From an uncultured Clostridia bacterium (GTDB taxonomy: Bacteria > Bacillota > Clostridia > TANB77 > CAG-508): DNA of 43,869 nt. Location of the stretch: NCBI GenBank assembly GCA_944392175.1, contig CALXVT010000010.1, forward strand, positions 1-43,869, written 5' to 3'. Below are positions 36,121 to 43,869 of the stretch, piece by piece (position 1 is the first letter of the stretch; each line of letters opens with the position of its first letter). The position numbers were made by a program, and so were the translations under genes. Below the pieces are notes generated by a model, which saw only the letters and a program-made list of their open reading frames with translations, did not search any database and was not told the origin of the DNA.

Positions 36121-36372
36121 ATGAAATCAACTGGAATTGTTAGAAGAGTAGACGAATTAGGAAGAGTCGTTATTCCTATAGAGTTAAGAAATAAATTTGA
36201 TATAAAAGAAAAAGATCCAATTGAAATATATGTTGATGGTTCTTCTATTGTCCTAAAAAAATACGAGCCAAATTGTATTTTTTGTGGAAGCACAAAAAAA
36301 TTAATCACATATAAGGATAAATTAGTTTGTTCTAAATGTATAGAGACTTTATCTACAACAGAAAAAGAATAA
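36121..36372 (+). CDS. AbrB/SpoVT-family regulator with zinc-ribbon tail
   Basis: 83 residues, AGGAGG upstream. N-terminal swapped-hairpin DNA-binding domain (STGIVRRVDELGRVVIPIEL) and a C-terminal pair of CxxC motifs (Cys52, Cys55, Cys70, Cys73) likely to bind zinc. Converges on rsmI-trmN6; in Bacillus abrB sits next to the same genes, so this is probably the AbrB ortholog, a transition-state regulator. Confidence 0.9.
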   Translation: MKSTGIVRRVDELGRVVIPIELRNKFDIKEKDPIEIYVDGSSIVLKKYEPNCIFCGSTKKLITYKDKLVCSKCIETLSTTEKE

Positions 36373-36431
36373 TAATTTGCAATAAGCAATTTTATATATA
36401 AATTTATTTAATTAATTAACTAAACAATTAA

Positions 36432-36468
36432 ACCACCATTAAAATTAGTAGTTTTATGGTGGCTTAAT
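36432..36468 (+). terminator. Terminator of the AbrB-type gene
   Basis: AACCACCATTAAAA...TTTTATGGTGGCTT hairpin followed by T-rich sequence. Confidence 0.7.
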
Positions 36469-36486
36469 TTTATTTAACGCAAAAAT

Positions 36487-36528
36487 ACACCAAATAGATT
36501 TTTTCTTTCTAATTTGGTGTATTTTATT
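36487..36528. terminator. Terminator of rsmI
   Basis: ACACCAAATAGA...TCTAATTTGGTGT hairpin after the rsmI stop, A/T-flanked on both sides. Confidence 0.7.
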
Positions 36529-37350
36529 TTAAATAAATTTCATATAAATTTCATTTTTCGAAACATTTCTATCTTTTGCTATTTGTTTAATAATCTCTTT
36601 TTTATTCATTCCTTTATTTTCATAATATTTATAATGTTCTTCTAAGCTTAAATTATTTAATTCATTCTCTTCCTCATCATTTTCTTCATTTGCATCTATT
36701 ATTATTATATATTCACCTTTTGGATTATCTATCTTTTCTATAATATCATTTATTTTTCCCCTGACAAATTCTTCATGTATTTTAGTAAGTTCTCTTGCTA
36801 CAACTATATTTCTCTCTGCAACATAATTTTTTAAATCATTTAAAGTGTTTTTTATTTTATGTGGAGCTTCATATAAAATTATTGTACTATTTTCTTTCTT
36901 TATTTTCTCTAATTCTTTTGTCCTTAATTTCTTATTTAATGATAAAAATCCTAAAAATAAAAAATTCTTTGTACTTACTCCTGCTCCCATTAAAGCAGTA
37001 ATAAGTGCACATGCTCCTGGAATTGGTATTACTTCTATATTCTCTTTTAAAGCTTCTTTAACTATAACTTCACCAGGATCAGAAATAACAGGTGTTCCTG
37101 CATCAGATATTAATGCAATATTATTTCCTTCTTTTAGTTTATTTATTATCATATCTTTTTTTATTTCTTCATTATGTCTATGATAACTTATTAATGGTTT
37201 TGAAATATTCAAATGATTTAACAATTTTAGTGAATGTCTTGTATCTTCTGCTATTATAATATCTACGTCTTTTAAAATATTTATAGCTCTTAATGTAATA
37301 TCATCTAAATTTCCTATTGGAGTAGCTACTACATATAATTTTCCTTCCAT
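36529..37350 (-). CDS. rsmI: 16S rRNA (cytidine-1402-2'-O)-methyltransferase
   Basis: 273 residues. Tetrapyrrole-methylase fold: LYVVATPIGNLDDITLRA, AEDTRHSLKLL, LISDAGTPVISDPG and IPIPGACALITAL are RsmI hallmarks. AGGAGG upstream; 8 bp after trmN6, an operon as in Bacillus yabB-yabC. Confidence 0.96.
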   Translation of the reverse strand: MEGKLYVVATPIGNLDDITLRAINILKDVDIIIAEDTRHSLKLLNHLNISKPLISYHRHNEEIKKDMIINKLKEGNNIALISDAGTPVISDPGEVIVKEALKENIEVIPIPGACALITALMGAGVSTKNFLFLGFLSLNKKLRTKELEKIKKENSTIILYEAPHKIKNTLNDLKNYVAERNIVVARELTKIHEEFVRGKINDIIEKIDNPKGEYIIIIDANEENDEEENELNNLSLEEHYKYYENKGMNKKEIIKQIAKDRNVSKNEIYMKFI

Positions 37351-37358
37351 TTTTCCTC

Positions 37359-38096
37359 CTATTTTTTATTATATATTTTTAAAATTTCATCAGTATATGT
37401 ATTATCTTCATTATAAATAATTAATGGTGATTCAACCTTTAAAAATGGTTTTGCATTTTTTATTCCTTTAATTAATACTAAATTAGGCTCTTTATTAATT
37501 TTAGGATAAACCAATCTTAGCTTTTTTATCTCAATTTTATATTTATTAAACAAGCAAATTATCTCTCCTAATCTTTCTGGTCTATTGACCATATAAAAAC
37601 TTCCTTGATTTCTTAATATTTTACTTCCATTCGAAATAAAGTCCTCTAAATTTGCCGTAATTTCATGTCTGGCTATTAATTTATTTATATTTTCATTCTT
37701 TACGCCTGCATTTTCCCTTTTATATGGTGGGTTTGTAACTATAACATCAATAGAATTATTTTCAATATATTTATTTATATCTTTAATATTTTCATTTATT
37801 ATTTTTATCTTATCTTCTAAATTATTTAATTTCACACTACGGTTAGCCATTTCTGCAATTTCTTTTTGAACTTCTATAGCAAATATCTTTTTACAATTTA
37901 CTTTTTTTGAAAGCAAAATACTTAAAATTCCTGTTCCTGTCCCTATATCTGCTATTATTGAATCTTTTTTTATATCTCTTGCAAAATCACTTAGTAAAAT
38001 ACTATCTATTCCAAAACAAAAATATTTTGGATTTTGTATTATTTTTAATCCTTTATATTGTAAATCATCTATTCTTTCATTTTCTTTAAGTTCCAT
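37359..38096 (-). CDS. trmN6: tRNA1(Val) adenine-37 N6-methyltransferase
   Basis: 245 residues from ATG 38096 (GGAGG upstream). Class I SAM fold with ADIGTGTGILS and the amino-methylase motif TNPPY. Cotranscribed with rsmI. Its leader resembles that of the Xre gene at 19,318. Confidence 0.9.
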   Translation of the reverse strand: MELKENERIDDLQYKGLKIIQNPKYFCFGIDSILLSDFARDIKKDSIIADIGTGTGILSILLSKKVNCKKIFAIEVQKEIAEMANRSVKLNNLEDKIKIINENIKDINKYIENNSIDVIVTNPPYKRENAGVKNENINKLIARHEITANLEDFISNGSKILRNQGSFYMVNRPERLGEIICLFNKYKIEIKKLRLVYPKINKEPNLVLIKGIKNAKPFLKVESPLIIYNEDNTYTDEILKIYNKK

Positions 38097-38237
38097 AAAA
38101 ACCTCCATTCAATCAATTTATGCTCTAACGAAATTTAAAACCTCTATAATTGTGGGAATGAAAAAGCTTTTTATTAGTCCTCTCAAAATTTATAAAAATT
38201 TTGGGTTCAAAAGCAATTATACTATTAGTGTGAAAAC
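38097..38237 (-). promoter_or_regulatory. Leader shared with the Xre gene (copy B)
   Basis: Minus-strand counterpart of 19,186-19,317: TTTTCACA, a TATAAT-like TAGTATAAT, a CAAAATTT/AAATTTTG stem, then TTAGAGCATAAATTG...GAATGGAGG before the ATG. Confidence 0.5.
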
Positions 38238-38305
38238 CTTAACATTATTAAATTTCCTACATATTATATAATATATACTACTTTTTTTCAATTGGAGGAA
38301 TTTAT

Positions 38306-38425
38306 ATGAATAATAAAAATAAATTGTTTTGCTCTCTGCAAGAAGTTGAAAACTTTTTAAATTGTGTAACTCTATTTTTTAAAACTAAAAATTTTACTGA
38401 ATTTTTAAAGAAACATCTAAATTAG
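38306..38425 (+). CDS. Candidate 39-residue small protein
   Basis: ATG with TTGGAGGAA five bases upstream; begins MNNKNKLFCSLQEVENFLNC and ends FLKKHLN. Helical, with two cysteines. The stop overlaps the convergent GerMN gene by four bases. The strong ribosome binding site is the main support; no family recognised. Confidence 0.5.
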   Translation: MNNKNKLFCSLQEVENFLNCVTLFFKTKNFTEFLKKHLN

Positions 38426-38985
38426 TCTTGCGGAAATGTATTTTCAAATGTTACTTCTTTATCTTCAAAATCTTCATTTTCCTTACCATCTATTAATATT
38501 TTTATGTAATTTACTTCATTTAATTCTGTTACAGTTTTTACAATTGTTTCAATTATTCTTTGTTCGTTTTCTTTTCCTTTAGGTGCATTTTCTATAAATT
38601 CTTTAGAAAAATCTATATATAAAATATCTTTTTTTAATTCTACTTTATTTAATTTTGTATTATCTGGTATTCCTTTTTCTAATTTTTCATTTTTAGGTCC
38701 TTCTATTAGTTGTTCTATTAAATATTTATATGGGTCATTTATAAGCAAATTAACTTTAATGGTTCTAGCTTCTGGATTTATTTCTTTTGTTTCTTTATTA
38801 ATAAAATATAATGAAATTATAGTATTTTGAAGTTGATCTTCTGTTATTTCTTCCTGTGGAGTATATTCATTTACTATTTTATTTTCTTCATTCGAATCTT
38901 TATTATAAAAAATTAAAACTCCCCCCAACGCTAATACTATCAACAATAGTATTACTACTACTAATATTCCTTCTTTCTTTTTCAT
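38422..38985 (-). CDS. GerMN-domain sporulation/germination protein
   Basis: 187 residues. Lys-rich start and a hydrophobic anchor at about 7-27, an acidic linker, then a GerMN domain from about 55 (TIISLYFINKE ... PYKYLIEQLIEGPKNEKLEKGIPDNTKLN ... LYIDFSKEFIENA). The domain occurs in GerM, which links spore-engulfment channel parts, and in related lipoproteins. No lipobox cysteine is obvious. Confidence 0.85.
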   Translation of the reverse strand: MKKKEGILVVVILLLIVLALGGVLIFYNKDSNEENKIVNEYTPQEEITEDQLQNTIISLYFINKETKEINPEARTIKVNLLINDPYKYLIEQLIEGPKNEKLEKGIPDNTKLNKVELKKDILYIDFSKEFIENAPKGKENEQRIIETIVKTVTELNEVNYIKILIDGKENEDFEDKEVTFENTFPQD

Positions 38986-39302
38986 AATTACCTCCTTTTC
39001 TTTGATTAATTTTTATGTTAGACAAGTAATAAATATAACTTATTTTTAGTAAAATATATTATCTTAAGATATCTTGATTTAATGTTTATTTTTCGCTAAT
39101 TTTTATTAGTTTTAAGTATATTCTATTATTTGACAAAAACCGATTTTCCGTATAAAATATGCTTGAAACTTTATGCTTAAGAAGCATAAAAATATAGCAA
39201 AAATTTTAACATAAAATATTCACTAATGCTTATTTAAGCTTATTTTTAATTTTATATAAATTTTTGCTAATTATTTTTTATGTTTTACGAAAGGAGAAAA
39301 TT

Positions 39303-42300
39303 ATGGAAAACATACTTCATGTTGGTCTTGATGTTGGATCAACAACTGTAAAAATAGTAGTTATGGATTCTAATAAAAAAGAAATATATTCAGACTATCA
39401 AAGACATTTTTCAGATACAAAAAATACTGTTTGTAATGTTTTGGAATCTCTTCCAAAAAAATTTCCAAATAGTAAATTTACAATAGCTCTTACGGGTTCA
39501 GGCGCAATGTCAGCCGCAACATTCTTAGGAGTACCTTTTATTCAAGAAGTTGTTTCTTGTAAAAGAGCTGTAGAAAAATATATTCCTCAAACTGATGTTG
39601 TTATAGAACTTGGTGGTGAGGATGCTAAAATCATATATTTTGATCAATCTATTGAACAAAGAATGAACGGAACTTGTGCAGGTGGTACAGGAGCATTCCT
39701 TGATCAAATGGCATCTTTATTAGACACAGATACAGCCGGTCTTAACGAATTAGCCAAAAACTATGAAACTATTTATCCAATAGCTTCTCGTTGTGGTGTT
39801 TTCGCTAAAACAGACGTACAACCTTTAATAAATGAAGGAGCCGCCAAATCAGATATTGCAGCTTCTATATTCCAAGCTGTTGTTAATCAAACAATCAGCG
39901 GACTTGCTTGCGGAAGGCCTATAAGAGGAACTGTAGCATTTTTGGGAGGACCTTTAAATTATCTATCTGAATTAAGAAAGAGATTTATAGAAACTTTACA
40001 TTTAAAACCAAATGAAATTGTTGTTCCAGAAGAAGCTCATCTTTTAGTTGCAAAAGGAGCTTGTCTAGATGCATTTGATAATGAACCAATAACAATTGAA
40101 GAATTAGAACAAAAAATTCATAATCTTAGAGTTTCTAAAGATACTACAACACATCCTATCGAGCCTTTATTTGATTCAGATGATGACTATAAAGCTTTTA
40201 AAGAAAGACATGAAAAAGCAAAAGTTCCAAAAAAAGATTTGAAAACTTTTGAAGGTGATTGTTTTGTTGGTATAGATGCTGGATCAACTACTACAAAATT
40301 AGTATTAACAGACAATGAAGATAATTTATTATATTCTCTTTATGCTAATAATGAAGGTAATCCATTAAAAAGTGTTATGGGAATGTTAAAAGAGTTATAC
40401 TCAATATTACCAGAAAAAGCCAAAATCAGATTTAGTGGAGTTACAGGTTATGGAGAGAAATTAATTCAAACAGCTTTAAATGTAGATTTAAATGAAATAG
40501 AAACTATAGCTCATTATACTGCAGCTAAAAAATTCCAACCAAATGTTACAAGTATTGTAGACATTGGTGGTCAAGATATGAAATATATCAGACTAAAAAA
40601 TGGAGCTATTGATAACATTATGCTTAATGAAGCTTGTTCTTCAGGTTGTGGTTCTTTTATAGAAACATTTGCTAAAAGTTTAAAACTTTCTATAGAGGAT
40701 TTTGTACACGAAGCTATTGTTGCAAAAAGACCTGTTGATTTAGGTTCAAGATGTACAGTATTTATGAACTCTAAAATTAAACAAGCACAAAAAGAAGGAT
40801 ATTCTGTAGGAGATATATCAGCTGGACTTTCATATTCAGTTATAAAAAATGCTATTCAAAAAGTTATGAAAGTTAGAGATGTAAGTACTCTTGGAGATCA
40901 TATAGTTGTTCAAGGAGGTACATTCTATAATGATGCTGTTCTTCGTGCTTTTGAAAAAATTGTTGGAAAAGAAGTAGTTCGTCCTGATATATCTGGTCTT
41001 ATGGGCGCTTACGGTGTCGCAATTTTAGCAAGACAACAATATGAATCAAATTTAGATATGGAATATAAATCAACATTAGCAACTTCTGATGAAATTGATA
41101 AATTACAAATAAAAGTTTCTCATACTCGTTGTAATGGTTGTGAAAATCATTGTTTACTTACAATTAATATATTTAATAATGGACATAGACATATATCTGG
41201 TAACAGATGTGAAAAAGGAGCTGGAATAGTTACCGGAAATAGTGAATTACCTAATTTAATTAAATATAAACAAGAAAGATTATTTGATTATAAACCTCTT
41301 GAAGAAAAAGATGCTCCTAGAGGTACAATTGGTATTCCTAGAGTACTTAATATGTATGAAGATTATCCATTCTGGTTTACTTTCTTAACAGAATTAGGAT
41401 TTAGAGTAATTCTTTCTGAAAAAAGTAATAGAAAAACATATGAAAAAGGAATGGAATCAATGCCTTCTGAATCAGTATGTTATCCTGCTAAATTATCACA
41501 TGGACATATAATTAGTTTAATCCAACAAGGTATTAAAACAATTTTCTATCCATGTATGCCATATTCAAGAAAAGAATATGAAAAAGCAGATAACCATTAC
41601 AATTGTCCAATTGTTATTTCATATTCAGAAGTATTAAAAAATAATGTGGAAGAACTAAAAAGTCCAGATATAAAATTCATAAATCCATTTTTACCTTTTG
41701 ATGCTAAAAATTTATGTAAAAGAATTTTAGAATTGGATGAATTTAAAGAATATAATTTTACTAAAAAAGAATTATTAAATGCTGCAAAAAAAGCTGAAGA
41801 AGAATATCAAAAATGTAAAAACGATATAAGAGAAAAAGGTAAAGAAGCTATAGAATATATGGACAAAAATAATTTAAGAGGTATTGTTCTAGCCGGAAGA
41901 CCTTATCATTCAGATCCAGAAATAAATCATGGTATTGATACACTTATTACAAGTTTAGGATTATGTGTATTAACTGAAGATAGTGTTTCTGATAAAGCTG
42001 AATCAAAAAGACCTTTAAGAGTTGTTGATCAATGGGTATATCATGCAAGATTATACGCTGCCGCTGAATTTGTTGGACATCATGATAATTTAGAATTAGT
42101 TCAATTAAATTCTTTTGGTTGTGGTGTAGATGCTGTTACAACTGATCAAGTTGAAGAGATTCTAACTAGTTATGGAAAGATGTATACATTAATAAAAATA
42201 GATGAAGTAAATAATCTTGGCGCCGTAAGAATTCGTATACGTTCACTACTTGCAAGTATGAATAAACGTTTAGCAGAAAAGGTTGAAAATAACGGTGATG

Positions 42301-43613
42301 GTGATTATGGCGTAAACAAAAAGATATTTACTAAAGAAATGCGTAAAAATTATACAATTCTTTGTCCTCAGATGGCTCCTATACATTTTGAATTACTTGA
42401 AACAGCTATGCAAACTGCAGGATATAATGTTGTATTATTAAGAGATTGTACACAAAATACTGTTGAAACAGGATTAAAATATGTTAATAATGATGCTTGT
42501 TATCCTTCAATCCTAGTAACAGGACAAATGATAGAAGCATTACAATCAGGAAAATATGATCCAGATAGAACTGCTTTAATCATGTCACAAACTGGTGGTG
42601 GATGTAGAGCAACTAATTATATTGGATTTATAAGAAAAGCTCTTAAAGATGCAGGATTCCCTAATATTCCAGTTATTTCATTTAATGTAGTTGGAATGGA
42701 AAAAGTACCTGGATTTAAACTTACATTACCTTTATTAGAAAGTCTATTAAAATGTGTACTTTATGCTGATTTATTACAAAAAATGTTAACAAAAAATAGA
42801 GCATATGAAATAAATAAGGGAGAAACACAGGCTTTATTTGATAAATGGATGAGTAAATGTAAAGAATTAATTAAACATTCTAACAGTAAACAATTTAAAC
42901 AAAGTATTTATGATATTGTAGAAGATTTTGAAAAAATAGAATTAGATACATCAGTAAAAAAACCAAAAGTTGGTATCGTAGGAGAAGTATTAATTAAGTA
43001 TCATCCTTTCGGAAATAACTTTGTTGCAGACTTACTAGAAAAAGAAGGTGCAGAAGTTGTTCTTCCAGATTTTATGGGATTTATTAAATTCATGGCAACA
43101 CATAAAGTTACATTTAATACTTTATTAAAAACAAATCCTACTGTTGCTAAAATATCAAAAGCTGCAATAAACTTAATTGATATATTAGAAAAAGATTCTA
43201 GAGCTGCTTTAGCAAGCTCAAAGAAAGGTTATTTACCACCATGTAATATTTGGCACTTAGAAGATACAGTTAAAGATATTCTTTCTATCGGAAATCAAAC
43301 TGGTGAAGGTTGGTTCTTAACTGCTGAAATGATTGAATATATCGAACATGATATTCCAAATATTGTTTGTGTTCAACCATTTGCATGCTTACCAAACCAT
43401 GTTGTTGGTAAAGGTGTTATTAAAACTATTAGAGAGAAATATCCTAATGCAAACATTTCTCCAATAGATTATGATCCAGGAGCAAGTGAATCTAACCAAA
43501 CAAATAGAATTAAATTATTAATGACTGTTGCTAAAGATAATCTAAAAGCAGAAGAATTACATAAAAAAGCTCTTAATAAAGAAAATACATCTAAAGAAAC
43601 AGTAAAACAATAA
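39303..43613 (+). CDS. 2-hydroxyacyl-CoA dehydratase activator-like giant protein
   Basis: 1436 residues from ATG 39303 (AGGAG upstream). Two ASKHA ATPase (BadF/BcrA/HgdC) domains in tandem, starting [15 protein letters not shown] near residue 6 and [15 protein letters not shown] near 325, each with an Fe-S cysteine loop ([22 protein letters not shown]). Then a DUF2229 segment with [11 protein letters not shown] from about 618 and HgdB-like regions ([37 protein letters not shown]). This family is a fused activase/dehydratase-like protein common in Clostridia; substrate unknown. No in-frame CGG seen. Confidence 0.9.
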   Translation: MENILHVGLDVGSTTVKIVVMDSNKKEIYSDYQRHFSDTKNTVCNVLESLPKKFPNSKFTIALTGSGAMSAATFLGVPFIQEVVSCKRAVEKYIPQTDVVIELGGEDAKIIYFDQSIEQRMNGTCAGGTGAFLDQMASLLDTDTAGLNELAKNYETIYPIASRCGVFAKTDVQPLINEGAAKSDIAASIFQAVVNQTISGLACGRPIRGTVAFLGGPLNYLSELRKRFIETLHLKPNEIVVPEEAHLLVAKGACLDAFDNEPITIEELEQKIHNLRVSKDTTTHPIEPLFDSDDDYKAFKERHEKAKVPKKDLKTFEGDCFVGIDAGSTTTKLVLTDNEDNLLYSLYANNEGNPLKSVMGMLKELYSILPEKAKIRFSGVTGYGEKLIQTALNVDLNEIETIAHYTAAKKFQPNVTSIVDIGGQDMKYIRLKNGAIDNIMLNEACSSGCGSFIETFAKSLKLSIEDFVHEAIVAKRPVDLGSRCTVFMNSKIKQAQKEGYSVGDISAGLSYSVIKNAIQKVMKVRDVSTLGDHIVVQGGTFYNDAVLRAFEKIVGKEVVRPDISGLMGAYGVAILARQQYESNLDMEYKSTLATSDEIDKLQIKVSHTRCNGCENHCLLTINIFNNGHRHISGNRCEKGAGIVTGNSELPNLIKYKQERLFDYKPLEEKDAPRGTIGIPRVLNMYEDYPFWFTFLTELGFRVILSEKSNRKTYEKGMESMPSESVCYPAKLSHGHIISLIQQGIKTIFYPCMPYSRKEYEKADNHYNCPIVISYSEVLKNNVEELKSPDIKFINPFLPFDAKNLCKRILELDEFKEYNFTKKELLNAAKKAEEEYQKCKNDIREKGKEAIEYMDKNNLRGIVLAGRPYHSDPEINHGIDTLITSLGLCVLTEDSVSDKAESKRPLRVVDQWVYHARLYAAAEFVGHHDNLELVQLNSFGCGVDAVTTDQVEEILTSYGKMYTLIKIDEVNNLGAVRIRIRSLLASMNKRLAEKVENNGDGDYGVNKKIFTKEMRKNYTILCPQMAPIHFELLETAMQTAGYNVVLLRDCTQNTVETGLKYVNNDACYPSILVTGQMIEALQSGKYDPDRTALIMSQTGGGCRATNYIGFIRKALKDAGFPNIPVISFNVVGMEKVPGFKLTLPLLESLLKCVLYADLLQKMLTKNRAYEINKGETQALFDKWMSKCKELIKHSNSKQFKQSIYDIVEDFEKIELDTSVKKPKVGIVGEVLIKYHPFGNNFVADLLEKEGAEVVLPDFMGFIKFMATHKVTFNTLLKTNPTVAKISKAAINLIDILEKDSRAALASSKKGYLPPCNIWHLEDTVKDILSIGNQTGEGWFLTAEMIEYIEHDIPNIVCVQPFACLPNHVVGKGVIKTIREKYPNANISPIDYDPGASESNQTNRIKLLMTVAKDNLKAEELHKKALNKENTSKETVKQ

Positions 43614-43618
43614 AAATT

Positions 43619-43650
43619 AAAACCTAGTAGAAATACTAGGTTTTTTTATT
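43619..43650 (+). terminator. Terminator of the activator gene
   Basis: AACCTAGTA/TACTAGGTT hairpin followed by T7. Confidence 0.8.
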
Positions 43651-43798
43651 TTAGAACAAAAGCTCACATTAATCATTTACTTGATATTCACAATCTCACA
43701 AATTCTATCTCTTTATTCGTTCACAGAAATTGCAAAGCAATTTTTCATTAAATTTATATTATAATAAGCATATTGAGAGAAGTTTTCATATATAATCA

Positions 43799-43869
43799 TA
43801 ACCACCCGTGAACGGGTGGTTTGCTCATCCCCTAGAAGGGGAATTGCTTGCTAACCACCTAAAAGGCGG
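43799..43869. mobile_element. Possible IS200/IS605-type end, truncated by window
   Basis: Three adjacent palindromes: ACCACCCGT/ACGGGTGGT (43801-43820), CCCCTAGAAGGGG (about 43829-43841) and CCACCTAAAAGGCGG at the very edge. Closely packed short subterminal hairpins without terminal inverted repeats resemble ends of IS200/IS605 elements. No transposase is visible because the window ends. Confidence 0.35.

Noticed and set aside
36096..36389. 97-residue minus-strand ORF opposite the AbrB-type gene
   Set aside because: Antisense shadow of a clear AbrB-family gene with zinc-binding cysteines.
1..43869. CRISPR array, rRNA or known riboswitch
   Set aside because: No regularly spaced 25-40-bp repeats, no rRNA motifs, and no riboswitch core that I could recognise on either strand.

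Overview
The window comes from a low-GC, spore-forming Firmicute, most likely a gut Clostridia-type anaerobe. Evidence: strongly AT-rich DNA, AGGAGG ribosome binding sites, sporulation genes (spoIIR, spmA, spmB, a GerMN lipoprotein, an AbrB/SpoVT regulator), the glycyl-radical enzyme pair pflB/pflA, and a giant BadF/HgdC-type dehydratase activator.

Layout. 1-10,682 (all minus strand) is a tandem array of eight paralogous membrane-anchored proteins with an FGE/SUMF1-like (C-type-lectin-type) C-terminal domain. Most units have their own sigma-A-type promoter (TTTACT-N17-TATAAT), a leader micro-ORF running through a (CA)n dinucleotide tract, a terminator-shaped hairpin just before the main gene, the gene, and a terminator. 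10,683-15,900 holds a relic ORF, a large thioester-domain surface adhesin and one foreign-looking gene. 15,904-18,950 is pflB-pflA. 19,318-25,846 is a housekeeping run: Xre regulator, rqcP, truA, recR, ybaB, dnaX, SRP RNA, tadA, tRNA-Arg(CCU). 26,003-38,985 mixes tRNA/rRNA modification (ttcA-like, rlmH, rsmI, trmN6), sugar-nucleotide metabolism (phosphohexomutase, UDPGP-family uridylyltransferase), peptidoglycan synthesis (murA) and sporulation. 39,303-43,613 is a 1436-residue dehydratase activator. The window ends in palindromes that may be the edge of an IS200/IS605-type element.

Two unusual systems stand out. (1) Apparent +1 recoding at CGG: scanning the coding frames by eye I found six in-frame CGG codons. 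Five (array copies 2, 3, 5, 6 and truA) lie exactly where the protein can be restored only by moving +1, and in each case skipping the C of CGG restores the conserved family sequence. The sixth is in the foreign-looking gene at 15,190-15,720. Every other C-G-G I checked inside genes is out of frame. This suggests CGG is unassigned or starved in this organism and is bypassed by a +1 shift. (2) A candidate phase-variable attenuator: leader micro-ORFs contain 21-27-nt CA tracts. Tract length sets whether translation stops right after the tract or continues through the 5' arm of the terminator hairpin that guards the surface-protein gene. In copy 6 the tract lies directly inside the reading frame of the protein.

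Together the array looks like a surface-variation locus: conserved promoters, leaders and anchors flanking divergent domains, with a near-perfect 465-bp duplication as evidence of recent recombination. Both proposals are inferences from one sequence and need genome-wide and experimental tests.
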